From Cryobacterium glaciale (GTDB lineage: Bacteria > Actinomycetota > Actinomycetes > Actinomycetales > Microbacteriaceae), in NCBI RefSeq assembly GCF_004402535.1, contig NZ_SOEY01000026.1, forward strand, positions 1 through 64,000: a DNA stretch of 64,000 nucleotides, written 5' to 3'. Below are positions 34,371 through 45,190 of the stretch, in pieces. The notes below the pieces were generated by a model, which saw nothing but the letters and a program-made list of their open reading frames with translations, was not told where the DNA came from and made no database searches. Each line of letters starts with the position of its first letter. Positions within the stretch are counted from its first letter, which is position 1. The translations under genes were made by a program, and so were the position numbers.

Positions 34371-36869
34371 TTAGAAGTCGAAGTCCGAGGTGAAGGAACG
34401 CTTGATCGTGTACGGCGCGCTCTTGTACTTCTTCCAGGAGCCAGTACCCGGGATTGGCTGTTCGAGACGGAACTCGATTGCCTGGTTGTTGGCCTCTTCC
34501 GCGTCCTTACTGAGCAGCAGTCGCACAGTCTGGAACCGGTCGCGCCCTTCCTTGCTCTCGGTATCGAACAGCAGCTCGGGTTGGTTCGAGATCAACATGT
34601 CGCCGAAGTACAGGCCCGCCCGCAGATTCCGAGCCGTGCGCTGGTCTGTCACTGGCATCGACTGGTACAACTTGATCACGACCTGGCCGGTGGTTACCTT
34701 GTTAGTCTCTGGGTGGATGTCCACGTTGACCGGCTCGACCGTATCAGAGCGTCCCTTGTTGATCGTGATCACCGGAATCACGATTTCCTGCAAGGACGCA
34801 CCACCATGCACGAATTGGAACCCGGCGCCAGGCTTAACGATGCGACAGATCGAGTTTGGGATCTGGACTTCAAGATCGCTAATGAGTCCAAGCTGCTCGG
34901 GTAGGAACTTTCGGAACGCCGGGTCATCCTTGAGGCCACGCCCAAGCACGTAGCGACGGTTCTCGACCATGATTGCGTCGCCCTGCGGCTTGACGGTGAG
35001 GTTGAACTGCGGTGGCAGTTTGCTCTCTTGGTAGAGGAACCCATGGTCGGCCGTGACGAAGATGTTCGTCGCGTTCGCGCTGGCGAGCGCTTTCACGATC
35101 CCGACGAGTTCCTCAATCGCATCGGCGGCGGCCTTGAACGTACGGTGCTCGGAGACCGCCTTGTCACCAGTCGCATCGATGGTGTCGTGGTAAACGTAGA
35201 GCACCTGGTTCGCCCCGTAGAGGTCACGCCGTTCAGCGGGCTTCATCTTCAAGAAGTCCTTGGCCTGGATGGCGGTTCCACCAACGGCAGCGAGGATCTT
35301 GCTCCGGTTGTTCGTGCCGTCCGAGCGCTGGCCATCGACCAGTACCGGGTCACCGTTTTCTGAGTGCGCGAGCGTCTTGTGCGGTAGCAGCGATGCCATC
35401 CCAAGCTGGGTATAGCTCGGGAGCACCCCGATCATCGCCTCGATCTCGGCTTCGAACTTGTTCTCACCACGAATGCGTGAGTGCAGCTCGTGGGCGACCT
35501 CGTACCGCATGGCATCCGAGATCACCACGACGGCCTTCTTCCGTCCGCCGCGCACAATCGGCGCGACGTACTGGCTGTAGAACGAACTCTGCGAGATTAC
35601 CGAGGGCGTCCTCCACCGCTCCACCACATCTACCTGGCTCTGCCAACTCGTGCCTAGCTTGAACAGGAAGTCGGTGACGTAGGCGTTCTCGACCTGCTCG
35701 GTCAGCATCTCGAGCGGCTGCTTGAACTCCGCCGTCTGCACCGCGTACGTGTACTGGCGGTACAGCTGGTCAATCCGATAGAGGTCATCGCGGTATCGAG
35801 TGATTCCCTCATCGAAGCTGGACACGTCGAGCCGGGTGGACCTGATCGCCGGGATCAGCTCCGCAGCAGCGCTGAGCGCGGCATACAGTGTTGCGTAATC
35901 TTCGAACCACACGCTGTCACGGCGTCGAGTTCGGATCGTCTCGGCGAGGTCGCGAGCTGACATCGTCTGGGCAGAGATTCCGCCGATCAATCGACGGATG
36001 ATCTCCTTCTCGCCCGCATCGAAAGTGTCCGTGGCGACAAGATCAATCAGCGACGCCGAGGATGCTTCGTCGGCGTAGTCAAGGTCCTTCTCAGCCTGCT
36101 TGGCAAGCGTCTTCAACGCGCTGGTGCTCTGTCGGTTGTCGCGGAAACTGCGGAAGTCGATCTCGAGGTTGCGTGCCGCGTTCGACGTCGACGCGGCGAA
36201 ACCACCCTGGGCTTGCTTGAACATCCAGAGGACACAACCGGCCATGCTCGGCGAATCAGATTCGTAGCCGTAGATCTTCTCCGCTCCACCCCAATGAAAG
36301 TTGGCCAGATCCTGCTCGACGAGTGCGTCGTAGCCGGAAGCCTCATCGCTTGCGTGCTGGATCAAGAGTGTGCGAGTGAGTTCCGAGAAGCTGTGTTCCT
36401 TCTGCCCAAGCACGACGGCGCACATCTTGGCCTGCACCGTAACAAGGTCTTCTCCGTCGCGGAGCAGGGCTTTGAGCTTGGCTACCGACTTGGCATTGCC
36501 GAAGAACGTTTTGTGCGCAGCGATCAGCTCGTCGGCACCGGGTGCGGCGATACCGAGATCTGTCCGCATCAGCGCACCTCGGTCGGCACTAAAGGCGCCG
36601 TATGCCAACTCCAAGTCGAGCAACCAGTTGTCTGCCCCCTCGGCCACGAAACCAGGGCGATACAGCAAGAACTTCGCTGATGGCTCTTCCCGCAGCACCC
36701 GGTACTTGATCGCAAACTCATCGTTCGCGACGCGCAGCGCTGTCACGTCGGGCGGAGTCTGCGCGTCGAGATCGTCGGCGTAGCTGCCATCAGGGTCGCG
36801 CCAGATCACCAGCCTGTGCCGGTCGAACCGTGCGGCAAGGTGCTCTTTGATTGAAGCCACTTTGCTCAC
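34371..36869 (-). CDS. pglZ: BREX protein PglZ (alkaline phosphatase-like)
   Basis: The 832-aa PglZ has the metal-binding blocks KKAVVVISDAMRYEVAHEL in the middle and NIFVTADHGFLYQES towards the C-terminus, which carry the Asp/His ligands of the alkaline phosphatase superfamily. The N-terminus (RFDRHRLVIWRDPDGSYADD) is the usual PglZ opening. Essential for type I BREX; its substrate is uncertain. Overlaps pglX by 4 bp. Confidence 0.94.
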   Translation of the reverse strand: MSKVASIKEHLAARFDRHRLVIWRDPDGSYADDLDAQTPPDVTALRVANDEFAIKYRVLREEPSAKFLLYRPGFVAEGADNWLLDLELAYGAFSADRGALMRTDLGIAAPGADELIAAHKTFFGNAKSVAKLKALLRDGEDLVTVQAKMCAVVLGQKEHSFSELTRTLLIQHASDEASGYDALVEQDLANFHWGGAEKIYGYESDSPSMAGCVLWMFKQAQGGFAASTSNAARNLEIDFRSFRDNRQSTSALKTLAKQAEKDLDYADEASSASLIDLVATDTFDAGEKEIIRRLIGGISAQTMSARDLAETIRTRRRDSVWFEDYATLYAALSAAAELIPAIRSTRLDVSSFDEGITRYRDDLYRIDQLYRQYTYAVQTAEFKQPLEMLTEQVENAYVTDFLFKLGTSWQSQVDVVERWRTPSVISQSSFYSQYVAPIVRGGRKKAVVVISDAMRYEVAHELHSRIRGENKFEAEIEAMIGVLPSYTQLGMASLLPHKTLAHSENGDPVLVDGQRSDGTNNRSKILAAVGGTAIQAKDFLKMKPAERRDLYGANQVLYVYHDTIDATGDKAVSEHRTFKAAADAIEELVGIVKALASANATNIFVTADHGFLYQESKLPPQFNLTVKPQGDAIMVENRRYVLGRGLKDDPAFRKFLPEQLGLISDLEVQIPNSICRIVKPGAGFQFVHGGASLQEIVIPVITINKGRSDTVEPVNVDIHPETNKVTTGQVVIKLYQSMPVTDQRTARNLRAGLYFGDMLISNQPELLFDTESKEGRDRFQTVRLLLSKDAEEANNQAIEFRLEQPIPGTGSWKKYKSAPYTIKRSFTSDFDF

Positions 36870-39800
36870 TCTGCAGCCTCCAGCCCAGTGATCTTCTTCA
36901 ACGCCGGGTAGAACTTCGGGTAGTTCGCCTTCACACCATCGTCGAGGTCGATCGCGGGCTGCTGGGTGGCCAACGGATAGAGCACGTCGTGCTCGTAGTC
37001 ACGCAGCTCCGCGAGTACTTTGCGGAGCTGGTCGGCGTCCTTCTGATCCTTCGGAGCACCATCGCGAGCCGCGCCGTGTTCAGCGTTGGCAAGCGCAACC
37101 TCTAGCTTGGCGCGATACTCACGCAGGTACTCATTGAGAACCGTCGACACCGTAGACGGGGTGTAACGGTGCATATAAATCAGCGCATTGAAAGAACCCT
37201 TCGGGCTTGAAAACATCCAGTAGATAGGACGCTTCTTGTACCGCTGTACGTGATCGTCGTAGAACTTGGATTTGCCCGCCTTCGTGATGAAATATTCACG
37301 CAGGGTCTTCACCCCCAGTGACTCCTCAACGAAACGCAGGTTCTCCTCGAAACGCTCGGAACCAAACGCTGCTCGGAGGAACTGGCGGAACCGCTCCACA
37401 ATGTCGTCCTCGAACCATCCATCGTCAACGAAGGGGATCACGTTGTCCGCGTCTGGCATGAATGACGGGGCGGGAACCTTAGTGAGGTAGTCCTTCAACG
37501 TCGTACCCTGGTCAGCGAGGATCAAACCCGGCGCGTCAAGGCTGTAACGCCCGAACATGCAGCCAACTGCGAAAGAAACGAGGTCACGGACTGCGTCGTC
37601 ACGCTGCACGTTGCGCGCCTGCTCAGAGGGAAGTCCAAGGTAGGTAAAGCTCGGGTTCACGGCCAGCGAGACACGATTCATCGGCGCCGCCTCAACCTCA
37701 CCATCGAAACCAAACAGCTTTGCGAAGTGGAGGTCATTCTGCTGTTCGATCAAATGCAACTCTGTGACCCATGCTGACCACGTGTTCTGCGCATCATCGA
37801 TAGCCGCAGGAAGCGAAGGCCCTCGTCCGACAAGCGGACTCGATTCGAAGTCCCATGAGCGCTCCTGAGCGGTCCAGTCCTTTTGGGAAAGTTCAACCGC
37901 ACGAGTAGCGGCTGTCCGCACAGTGTTGCGCGCATTGTCCGCTGGCGCGGGAACCGCACTGAGGTAACCAGGATGAAGGTTCATCGTCGGGTTGAGGCCC
38001 GCGAGAACCTGCTTCACAGACGACGAGTTCAAGAGCGCGAGCGTGTAGTCGTCGTCCGTCGACTGACAAAGTCCTGCGGCAGCGTCGAAAAGGTATCCAG
38101 CCTCGACTTTCCGAAATGACGGATCATTCGTCGTCACGACTGTCCAGGCGATGCTTGGCTTGAAGATCCGGTCGAGATTGAAGTTGGTCGCGCGCACACG
38201 GGAACCGTCGTCCGTCAAAGTTGTCTGGATGAGATGCCCGTCCTTTTCCCAATTGACTACTGCCTCCAGATTTCCTGCCCACCTCCGAAAATCGCCACCT
38301 TTCGCGTATGGGAACCAGCGCATTCCCGACGTCTTGGCACTTGCTCTGTCGGCATACCCGAAGCCAATCCTTGAACGGGACGTCTCCCACCACTGCCGAA
38401 CGAACGTCGCATTGTCTGCGGTGACGAGACCCTTTGCCGCGCGAGCGGTTGTGTCTAGCGAAGGTGCGGTTCTGAAGGCTTCCAGCAGAGTGGCAGGAAA
38501 CCAGTAGGCCAGTGGCGCCCCGGGCAACGCGATGAACGACCGCGGTTGAACCCGGTAGAGTTCCTGGTCCGCTAGACCCTTGATCGCAATGCGAGCGGAA
38601 GCCGCCTTCTCTGCTTCGTTCCTGCCATCGATCAGGCGGAGATATACACCTTCATTCGCCTGCCCTCGCCCCATCTGGAGCACGAAGGCCGTTGTCGAGA
38701 CTACCGAACCGCCAATCGAGTCGAACGCGCGCTCACCAAGATGTGCCATCGTGGTCGGGGGCGCGTCCCGGAGAAGCTTCGCTCGGAGCTTCTCGAAAGA
38801 CGCCAGGAACATCCATGAGTGCATGGTGATCATTGCGACCAGCCCCCCATGGGAGCTCACCAAGTTCTGGCACCGCTCGATGAACATGGCGAAGAGGTCA
38901 GCCTTCGAATCGGGGTAGCGATCCTGCGCGAACGCTACGAGCATCGCAGCCATATTCTTAGAGCCCATGTACGGAGGGTTAGCAACGGCGACGGAATACC
39001 TCGCCGTGAGGTACTCAGCTTGAGCAAGGACTCGATTCGCCCATTGGATTGCATCGGACTTGAGAATGTCACCGTTATCGTTGAGTGACTTCAGATGCGT
39101 CGCGAGGCTGAAGGTCAAAGCAGGGTCAGGCTGCAGGAGCGACCCGAACGTGTCAGCCTCATCGAACTGATTCCAGAAGGCTTCTTCCTCTTGACGGTTA
39201 CCTCCCCGTCTTGCGAGGAATTCCAGCGCCTCAGGGCCGAACGACATGGGCTCGATCACGCAGATTCTCGGCTCAACTTGCTTGTTGAAGAAAGCCCGTT
39301 GTTTGGCGCGCGCCTTCATTGTGAGCGCGAACGCGGCGAGCGAACCCGCGCGCGGGTCGATCTCGGTGCCGTGGAGATTGTGAGTGAGAATTAGGCCGGG
39401 AATTTCGGAGGGCGCATAACCCTCTTCCTCATATATTGCGTAGAGCAGGTCGAAGGCGTAAGTAAGCATGTGGCCCGAGCCACAGGCCGGGTCGATCACC
39501 GTTAGTTCTTCGGGCTTGCTGATCTTGAGAAATTCGGGATCGTCGTCGGCTGGAGCGATGTAGTACTCCATCTGGTCGACGAGACGTGAGGACGGTCGGT
39601 TCAACATCCACAAGCGACCGACGGAATTTTCGACGAGATAGCGGACGATCCAGTGCGGGGTGAAAAGTTGGGTGGCCGCGGGGATCTCCTCTGACCCTGC
39701 GAGCTTGCGCGCCTTGCCCTTTGCCTTGAAGCCGTCAAAGACTTCGTGTTTCCGCTCGGAAACATAGAACTGGTAAAGCCAACCGATCACCTCGACGTCG

Positions 39801-40384
39801 TTGCATACATCTTCGGTGAGGACCTCGCGTGCGCGCGCAAGTATCGCGCCGTCGGCGAGCAAGTTCGCGGGCACGAGCAGCTCGGTGTAGTCGCCCTCGC
39901 GCTCGAACATGAACGGCATCGGCTTGTGCCAGTGGCGGCAGTACTCGGTGAGGAGCAGCGCGTAGGCCTCACCCTCAGCGTCGGTACTGCGACGTGTGCC
40001 GTCGAGGAGGCCGATGATCGCGTTGGCCGTGCGGCTGGTCGTCACAACATCAGTGTCAAGGTTGCCGCGCTTGGCATCGGAGAGGATCTCAGGCTGCCCG
40101 TGCGCTTGCCCCTGAGCGGGTGAGACGACCCCAGCGTCGGTATAGCCGCGGGCATCCATGAAGCGCAGCGCAATGATGCGGTTGAACCAGGTGTAGGCGA
40201 CCTTGTCGACAATATTCTGGCGGCCGTGGCGTCCGATCTCGGCTTCGAGCTTCTTGACGATTTCGGCTCGCTCGCTACGCGCGATCGATCCGACGGCGAG
40301 CACGGCGGTTGTTTGTGCGTCGACCGCGTTGATGAGTTCGCGACGGGCCCAGGTGGCGAAGCGCTCTAAGGGTTTGGTGTCCAT
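36866..40384 (-). CDS. pglX: BREX adenine methyltransferase PglX
   Basis: Modifies host DNA at a non-palindromic site so BREX can tell self from phage. The 1172-aa protein has the SAM-binding motif I DPACGSGH at residues 298-305 and the catalytic NPPY at 469-472, with a long C-terminal target-recognition and helical region. Length is typical of type I PglX. No phase-variable tract is visible and the frame is intact. The recognition sequence cannot be read from the gene. Confidence 0.95.
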   Translation of the reverse strand: MDTKPLERFATWARRELINAVDAQTTAVLAVGSIARSERAEIVKKLEAEIGRHGRQNIVDKVAYTWFNRIIALRFMDARGYTDAGVVSPAQGQAHGQPEILSDAKRGNLDTDVVTTSRTANAIIGLLDGTRRSTDAEGEAYALLLTEYCRHWHKPMPFMFEREGDYTELLVPANLLADGAILARAREVLTEDVCNDVEVIGWLYQFYVSERKHEVFDGFKAKGKARKLAGSEEIPAATQLFTPHWIVRYLVENSVGRLWMLNRPSSRLVDQMEYYIAPADDDPEFLKISKPEELTVIDPACGSGHMLTYAFDLLYAIYEEEGYAPSEIPGLILTHNLHGTEIDPRAGSLAAFALTMKARAKQRAFFNKQVEPRICVIEPMSFGPEALEFLARRGGNRQEEEAFWNQFDEADTFGSLLQPDPALTFSLATHLKSLNDNGDILKSDAIQWANRVLAQAEYLTARYSVAVANPPYMGSKNMAAMLVAFAQDRYPDSKADLFAMFIERCQNLVSSHGGLVAMITMHSWMFLASFEKLRAKLLRDAPPTTMAHLGERAFDSIGGSVVSTTAFVLQMGRGQANEGVYLRLIDGRNEAEKAASARIAIKGLADQELYRVQPRSFIALPGAPLAYWFPATLLEAFRTAPSLDTTARAAKGLVTADNATFVRQWWETSRSRIGFGYADRASAKTSGMRWFPYAKGGDFRRWAGNLEAVVNWEKDGHLIQTTLTDDGSRVRATNFNLDRIFKPSIAWTVVTTNDPSFRKVEAGYLFDAAAGLCQSTDDDYTLALLNSSSVKQVLAGLNPTMNLHPGYLSAVPAPADNARNTVRTAATRAVELSQKDWTAQERSWDFESSPLVGRGPSLPAAIDDAQNTWSAWVTELHLIEQQNDLHFAKLFGFDGEVEAAPMNRVSLAVNPSFTYLGLPSEQARNVQRDDAVRDLVSFAVGCMFGRYSLDAPGLILADQGTTLKDYLTKVPAPSFMPDADNVIPFVDDGWFEDDIVERFRQFLRAAFGSERFEENLRFVEESLGVKTLREYFITKAGKSKFYDDHVQRYKKRPIYWMFSSPKGSFNALIYMHRYTPSTVSTVLNEYLREYRAKLEVALANAEHGAARDGAPKDQKDADQLRKVLAELRDYEHDVLYPLATQQPAIDLDDGVKANYPKFYPALKKITGLEAAE

Positions 40385-40393
40385 GTATCTCTC

Positions 40394-43300
40394 CTAGAGC
40401 GCGATGCGCTTGTTGTCGTTGATCGTGGAGAGCAATGTCTCGCGGAGCTGGTCGAGATAGCGATCGACGTCGTCCGCGTTCTCCAACACCCGGCCGGCTC
40501 CCGGCAGTGCAAGGCGCTTGATTGCGATGGTTTGCTTCGATGGGGCTGGCGCCGGTGCGGGGTGGGTACCCGCGCCCGCGCCGGGTGTTTCTGGCAGTTC
40601 CTGCGCCGGTGCTGCGGCGACGAGTTCGTCCAGGATCTCCGGATAGGTCGTGTCCGCGAACGTTGCTGCAACATTCCGAATGACCGGGATCTGTGTCTCA
40701 CGTTGCACCCGGGCAAGTACGGCGAGCGCCTTACTTGTGACCGATCGCTGCGCGGCGTCGGATGCGTCCAAGAACGCCTTGCTAGCGGGCACCTGTTCCC
40801 AGCGTGCGTTGATCTCCCCTGTCGCTTCTGCTCGCTGGTCGTCAACGATGGCGGCGATCTGACCTTCGAGCGCGGAGACGGCGGTGCCGAGTTCGCTGAT
40901 CCTGGCGCCACGGAAGACCTTGGGATCTTCGAGCAGCAGCGCGACAGGATCCGTCGTCCCTACGGTCAGGTAGCCGATATTCGACTGGTTAGCCTGCATG
41001 AACTCTGTGGCGTTGTCGTAGATTCCTCGCTGGGCACCGTTGAGGAATTGCTTGATCGGATCAATCACGCTGTCCTTGGCATCGAGTAGCTCGTCCGCCC
41101 CAGGGAACTCGGTGATGAACCATTCGACCGCGTGGTCGCACAGATCGGTGAGCACCCTGACCGGTTCGTCGAGTTGGTCGATGAAGGGATAGCGCGACCG
41201 CGTGGTGAGCGCCTGGAGTTCGACGAGCTTTTTGTCGAGGAGTTCCTTGCCGGTGCGAGCAAGCTCCAGCGGGTCCTTCGGAATCGCCCCCTCATCGGTG
41301 AAGTCGACGACGAACTTGCGGAACGTGGTGACAATCTTCTGGTCAAACACCCGCTGTGGCGCGATGACCATGTTCGGGTAGCTCTGCGTATTGCGCAGCG
41401 CGCCCGTGATCTCGGTGCGCTTGAGTAGCTTGCCGTTGAGCGTGATCTCAATTTTGGACCCGCCCGCGAGGTAGGCGACGGCCGCTGCGACCGACCACTG
41501 ATCCCAGCCGTAGGGCTTGATCGTGTACTTCTCAAGCAGGTGCTTCATCGTGACCTGCTCATGGCGCTTACCGCGCATCTCCAAGTGGCCGAGCACATCT
41601 TCGCCGGGCACTGTGAGCAGGCTCGCCACATCGTCGATGAGCCCGCCGTCGGGCGGATTGACCAGTGTTGAGAGTTGTTGCTCGCTAAACGTCTTGCCGC
41701 CCAGCAGGGCAAGGTTCGTGTACGTGGCGGCGATCACCCGCTGGAACCCGTCGCTGATCCGACCCACCGGCTCGGTTGCTGACACGTCGAGAACCCCTGC
41801 GTTGTGGACAAGGGTTGTGCGTCCGACGGCGGCGCGGAGGCGTTCGACGATTTCCTTCTCGCGCTCAGCGTTCTGGGTGCCCTTCGCCTGCAGAATGGTC
41901 TGCTCGATAGCCGTGCGGCTGCTCCCGTGCGCGCGCTTAATGTACTTCTCGGTCTTCAGCTGCAGGCGCAGGTCTGCGAGGATCCGCTCGCTGTCGCCCG
42001 GAAGCACGACCCGCAGCTCGTCGAGCCCGGCGCTGTGCGCCTTAATCTGCTCCAAGCTGAACTCCGTATCGGGACTCGTGAAGTGCAATGCCAGCTCGTA
42101 CTGCTTACTCATCGACTGACCATCGAGCTTGTAACCGATCGGGAAGTTCTGACCGTTCTTCGAATAGACAACCTTCGTCATTTTCACGACGGACTGAGTG
42201 AGTAGATCCGAGAGCTTCTTTGACACCTCAGAAGAGTCGATGTCGACGTTCTTGATCTCCTGCTCGATCTTCTGCTCTTCATTGGTGAGGTAGTCGTAAA
42301 CATCACCGTTGCGCTGAATGTAGGTCTGAACCTCCAGCGCCGCGAGCGCCTCGATCACGTCCTTCGACAGCGACGTCAAATCGGTGCCGAAGTGGTCGTA
42401 GACCAGCACGGTGAGGTTGCGAGGCGACGCCTTAAAACCGTCAACGTACTTGACGAGGAAGAGCGCCTTGAGCAGCCGGATCGCCAGCTCGCTAAGTTTG
42501 CCGCTGCTTTCGGCATTCAAGATCGCGCGTTGGTTTGCTGACTTCAGCGATGCCCGGATGCCTGCGAACATCTGGTCAAACGAGGCAAGCTGCCCCAACG
42601 GCTTGTCGGCAAGCGCACTCGCGACCTCCTGCACGACGCCGAGCATAGACCGCTCACCCACTGAGCTATTGCGGCCCTCGAAGATGTTGTGATCCGAAAT
42701 TCCCTCGATCGCGGCCTGAAACAGAGGAAACTGGTAGCTCACGAATGGGTACGCGCCGACAAAGTGCTCTTCGTCGCGGTAGTTCGGGTAGCGCCCGCCA
42801 TCGACGAAGTCAAACAGAGTCTTGAAGTTTGCGTGCTCCGCCGCGTAAATCTCGGCGACCTGCGCCCCACCTGCATCGTTCTTGGCGAGGAGACGCTTGC
42901 GGATGACTTCCTCAACGTCCTGGCTCGTGAGCTTGAGACGGTTCGCGAAGCGGGCCTGAATCTTGGAGAAGTCATTCGCCTGGCTCTTGGTGCGGTCGCC
43001 GCCGACCTTTTCCATGTCTTCCTGAGAGGTCACGAAGATCCAGGAACGGCCCTTGCACTTGGTGGCCAGTGACTCAGCGATGGTCTGGAGATTCAGCATC
43101 AGCTGTGTGTTGGTGCCGATGAACTGGCCGACCTCGTCGACGAAGAAATTGAGGCGGAACCCGTCGGGCTGCTGCGCGAGCCAGCCCGCAACCTCATCAG
43201 CGAAATCCTCGATCGACACTGAGTACGACATGCTGTACTGACGGATGATCCCGGGGCTTGCGCTTCCGTTGACTTCAGCAAACGCTTTGTCGATGTTTCC

Positions 43301-43912
43301 CGCTTCCAGAGCGCTCTGCTCACGGCCCTGCGACCACGCGATGCCTGAGATGCGTTCGAATGCGTCCTTGAACGCTTCGTACTGCCCGCGACCATCGAGG
43401 TCTCGCTCGAAGCGAGCGATGTGGCCCTGGTTTCCGTAGTATCCGCGGGACTCGTCGAAGATCTTGACGAAGACCTTCAACAGCGCGTCGTTCTGATCTT
43501 TGCTGATCAGGGTGGCCTTCTGATCGATATTGAACAGCAGGCTCTTGGCCGCAATGCTGTCGGACTTAGCGATCAGCGCCGGGAGGAACGCGTCGTCGGC
43601 CTTTGCGCGGAAATGCTCGGACACCTTGCCGCGCGGGTAGTCATGTCCGTCGATGTCCCCCAGCAGGTGGGCGAGCATCTTGAGGAGGTGGGACTTACCG
43701 GAGCCGAAGAAGCCCGAGATCCACACGCCGTTTGCGTTGGTGTAGTTCGTGTAAGCCTCCAGCGTCTCCACAACACCTTTAGCGGCCTCATTGGTGAGGA
43801 CATACTCCTCAACCTCAACGCTGAGCTGAGAAGTGTCATCGGCCTTGATGACACCTTCGATTGGGCGCTGGATGTTCTTGGCGAAGATCTCGTTGATTTG
43901 GGTCATCGTCAT
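40394..43912 (-). CDS. brxC: BREX ATPase BrxC
   Basis: The 1172-aa P-loop ATPase of BREX: GFFGSGKSHLLKML at residues 67-80 (Walker A), followed by LLGDIDGHDYPRG and, near residue 250, RLNFFVDEVGQFIGTNTQLM (Walker B-like region). The remainder is mostly helical with a Pro/Ala linker (ETPGAGAGTHPAPAPAPSK) before the C-terminal segment. ATG overlaps the brxB stop by 4 bp; 9 bp separate it from pglX. Confidence 0.94.
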   Translation of the reverse strand: MTMTQINEIFAKNIQRPIEGVIKADDTSQLSVEVEEYVLTNEAAKGVVETLEAYTNYTNANGVWISGFFGSGKSHLLKMLAHLLGDIDGHDYPRGKVSEHFRAKADDAFLPALIAKSDSIAAKSLLFNIDQKATLISKDQNDALLKVFVKIFDESRGYYGNQGHIARFERDLDGRGQYEAFKDAFERISGIAWSQGREQSALEAGNIDKAFAEVNGSASPGIIRQYSMSYSVSIEDFADEVAGWLAQQPDGFRLNFFVDEVGQFIGTNTQLMLNLQTIAESLATKCKGRSWIFVTSQEDMEKVGGDRTKSQANDFSKIQARFANRLKLTSQDVEEVIRKRLLAKNDAGGAQVAEIYAAEHANFKTLFDFVDGGRYPNYRDEEHFVGAYPFVSYQFPLFQAAIEGISDHNIFEGRNSSVGERSMLGVVQEVASALADKPLGQLASFDQMFAGIRASLKSANQRAILNAESSGKLSELAIRLLKALFLVKYVDGFKASPRNLTVLVYDHFGTDLTSLSKDVIEALAALEVQTYIQRNGDVYDYLTNEEQKIEQEIKNVDIDSSEVSKKLSDLLTQSVVKMTKVVYSKNGQNFPIGYKLDGQSMSKQYELALHFTSPDTEFSLEQIKAHSAGLDELRVVLPGDSERILADLRLQLKTEKYIKRAHGSSRTAIEQTILQAKGTQNAEREKEIVERLRAAVGRTTLVHNAGVLDVSATEPVGRISDGFQRVIAATYTNLALLGGKTFSEQQLSTLVNPPDGGLIDDVASLLTVPGEDVLGHLEMRGKRHEQVTMKHLLEKYTIKPYGWDQWSVAAAVAYLAGGSKIEITLNGKLLKRTEITGALRNTQSYPNMVIAPQRVFDQKIVTTFRKFVVDFTDEGAIPKDPLELARTGKELLDKKLVELQALTTRSRYPFIDQLDEPVRVLTDLCDHAVEWFITEFPGADELLDAKDSVIDPIKQFLNGAQRGIYDNATEFMQANQSNIGYLTVGTTDPVALLLEDPKVFRGARISELGTAVSALEGQIAAIVDDQRAEATGEINARWEQVPASKAFLDASDAAQRSVTSKALAVLARVQRETQIPVIRNVAATFADTTYPEILDELVAAAPAQELPETPGAGAGTHPAPAPAPSKQTIAIKRLALPGAGRVLENADDVDRYLDQLRETLLSTINDNKRIAL

Positions 43913-44520
43913 GCTTCCTGTTCCAGAATGTCCTTGGCGCGGTAGTAGCTGTCGCGGGCGCTGAAATTGAGGGCGCGGAGCTGGTGACCGCTTGCCTGCG
44001 TGAATTCGTACGTTCCCGGGAACCAGGCGAGCATCGGTTTGCCGACCACGACGCTTTGTAAGTTCTCCAGCACGGTGTGGGTGCGAATGAAGGGAAAGAC
44101 CTCGCCGATGCCGGTAAGGAAGACCATGTCGCTCGGGTTCTCCGCCAACTGCTGGCGGATCGCGGGCGCGAGGTGGTCATGCGGATCGAGCATCCCCTGG
44201 AGCGTCTCGCGAAACTCGTACTTGTCCTGCGTCGGCTCAAGCTCCAAGATTCGTTCCCATACTCCGCGGTCAGTTAATAGTTTGATGGCGAGGTCGTACA
44301 GGTTGATATCGATGACCGTGAGACCGTCATCGCTGCGGAGCTTGGTCATCACGCGGTCGCGAGCAGCCTCCACGTCCAGCGCCCATACGGGCGGAAAGTG
44401 GTAGATAAAGAAGGGCACTTCTTTTGATAGGCCCTCCATGTTGAGGAACCGCTTGCTTCGCAGCACCTCATAAACATGGTTCTCCTCGGTGTTGAGATTT
44501 CGCTCAGCTGTGGTCTTCAT
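43909..44520 (-). CDS. brxB: BREX protein BrxB (DUF1788)
   Basis: A 203-aa protein with the DUF1788 pattern: LNMEGLSKEVPFFIYHFPPV, then VIDINLYDLAIKLL and DMVFLTGIGEVFPFIRTHTV, LAWFPGTYEF. Small soluble BREX core component of unknown biochemical activity. Coupled by 4-bp overlaps to brxA and brxC. Confidence 0.92.
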   Translation of the reverse strand: MKTTAERNLNTEENHVYEVLRSKRFLNMEGLSKEVPFFIYHFPPVWALDVEAARDRVMTKLRSDDGLTVIDINLYDLAIKLLTDRGVWERILELEPTQDKYEFRETLQGMLDPHDHLAPAIRQQLAENPSDMVFLTGIGEVFPFIRTHTVLENLQSVVVGKPMLAWFPGTYEFTQASGHQLRALNFSARDSYYRAKDILEQEA

Positions 44521-45143
44521 CGCGGACTCACCTCGGTCGGCAGGTTGGTCGGGAGAAAACGAACATCACTCGGTGTACGAGCAGCCAACGCGTCGTGAAC
44601 ACGCTCAGACAGTACGGCCGGAAGGATGTCGCCGCCTTCACTGCACAGTCCGGCCTCGTGGAGCATACGGAAGAGGCTTCTGCGTAGTTCACGTCGGGTA
44701 GAAGGCCTGATTTCGTCGAGTTCGGAATGCCAGAGGCTCTTGCCCGCAAAGAACCGCTCAAAGTCTCCGGTGTCGAGTGTTGGCGTAAGCAAGAGGAATC
44801 GCTCCCGAAGAACCTCCTCGGCGAACTCGCCGATCAATTCGTACCGGCGGCACGCTGCCACCCACATCAGGTGGCAACGCTCCGTGAGACTCGAATCAAC
44901 GAGGAGCTCCAGCTCAGGGTCGTCCAAGACGCTGAGCCGCTGGATCGTCTCACGAATCACGCGCAAGCTCGATGAGGTCGTGCGCGCCTGGAGGAGATTC
45001 CCCTCGATGGCGATCTGCCGGACCGTCCCCCAGTTGCGCTCACGCAAGTACACTGACGCGACCACATCCGCCTCGCGAAGTAGGAGGCCCCCGCTGGTGA
45101 AGGACAGCGCGTATCGGTCCTGCGCGTCGGTAGTTTTCGCCAA
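44517..45143 (-). CDS. brxA: BREX protein BrxA (DUF1819)
   Basis: A 208-aa DUF1819 protein (SFTSGGLLLREADVVASVYL, then VRQIAIEGNLLQARTTSSSL). Known BrxA is a small helical DNA-binding protein. The start is TTG 45143, with AGGAGG 6 bases before it; no nearby ATG fits better. First structural gene of the operon. Confidence 0.9.
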   Translation of the reverse strand: MAKTTDAQDRYALSFTSGGLLLREADVVASVYLRERNWGTVRQIAIEGNLLQARTTSSSLRVIRETIQRLSVLDDPELELLVDSSLTERCHLMWVAACRRYELIGEFAEEVLRERFLLLTPTLDTGDFERFFAGKSLWHSELDEIRPSTRRELRRSLFRMLHEAGLCSEGGDILPAVLSERVHDALAARTPSDVRFLPTNLPTEVSPR

Positions 45144-45190
45144 CGGGTACCTCCTTCGGTTTTAAGGTCAGTCGATCAGGCTATGGCGGA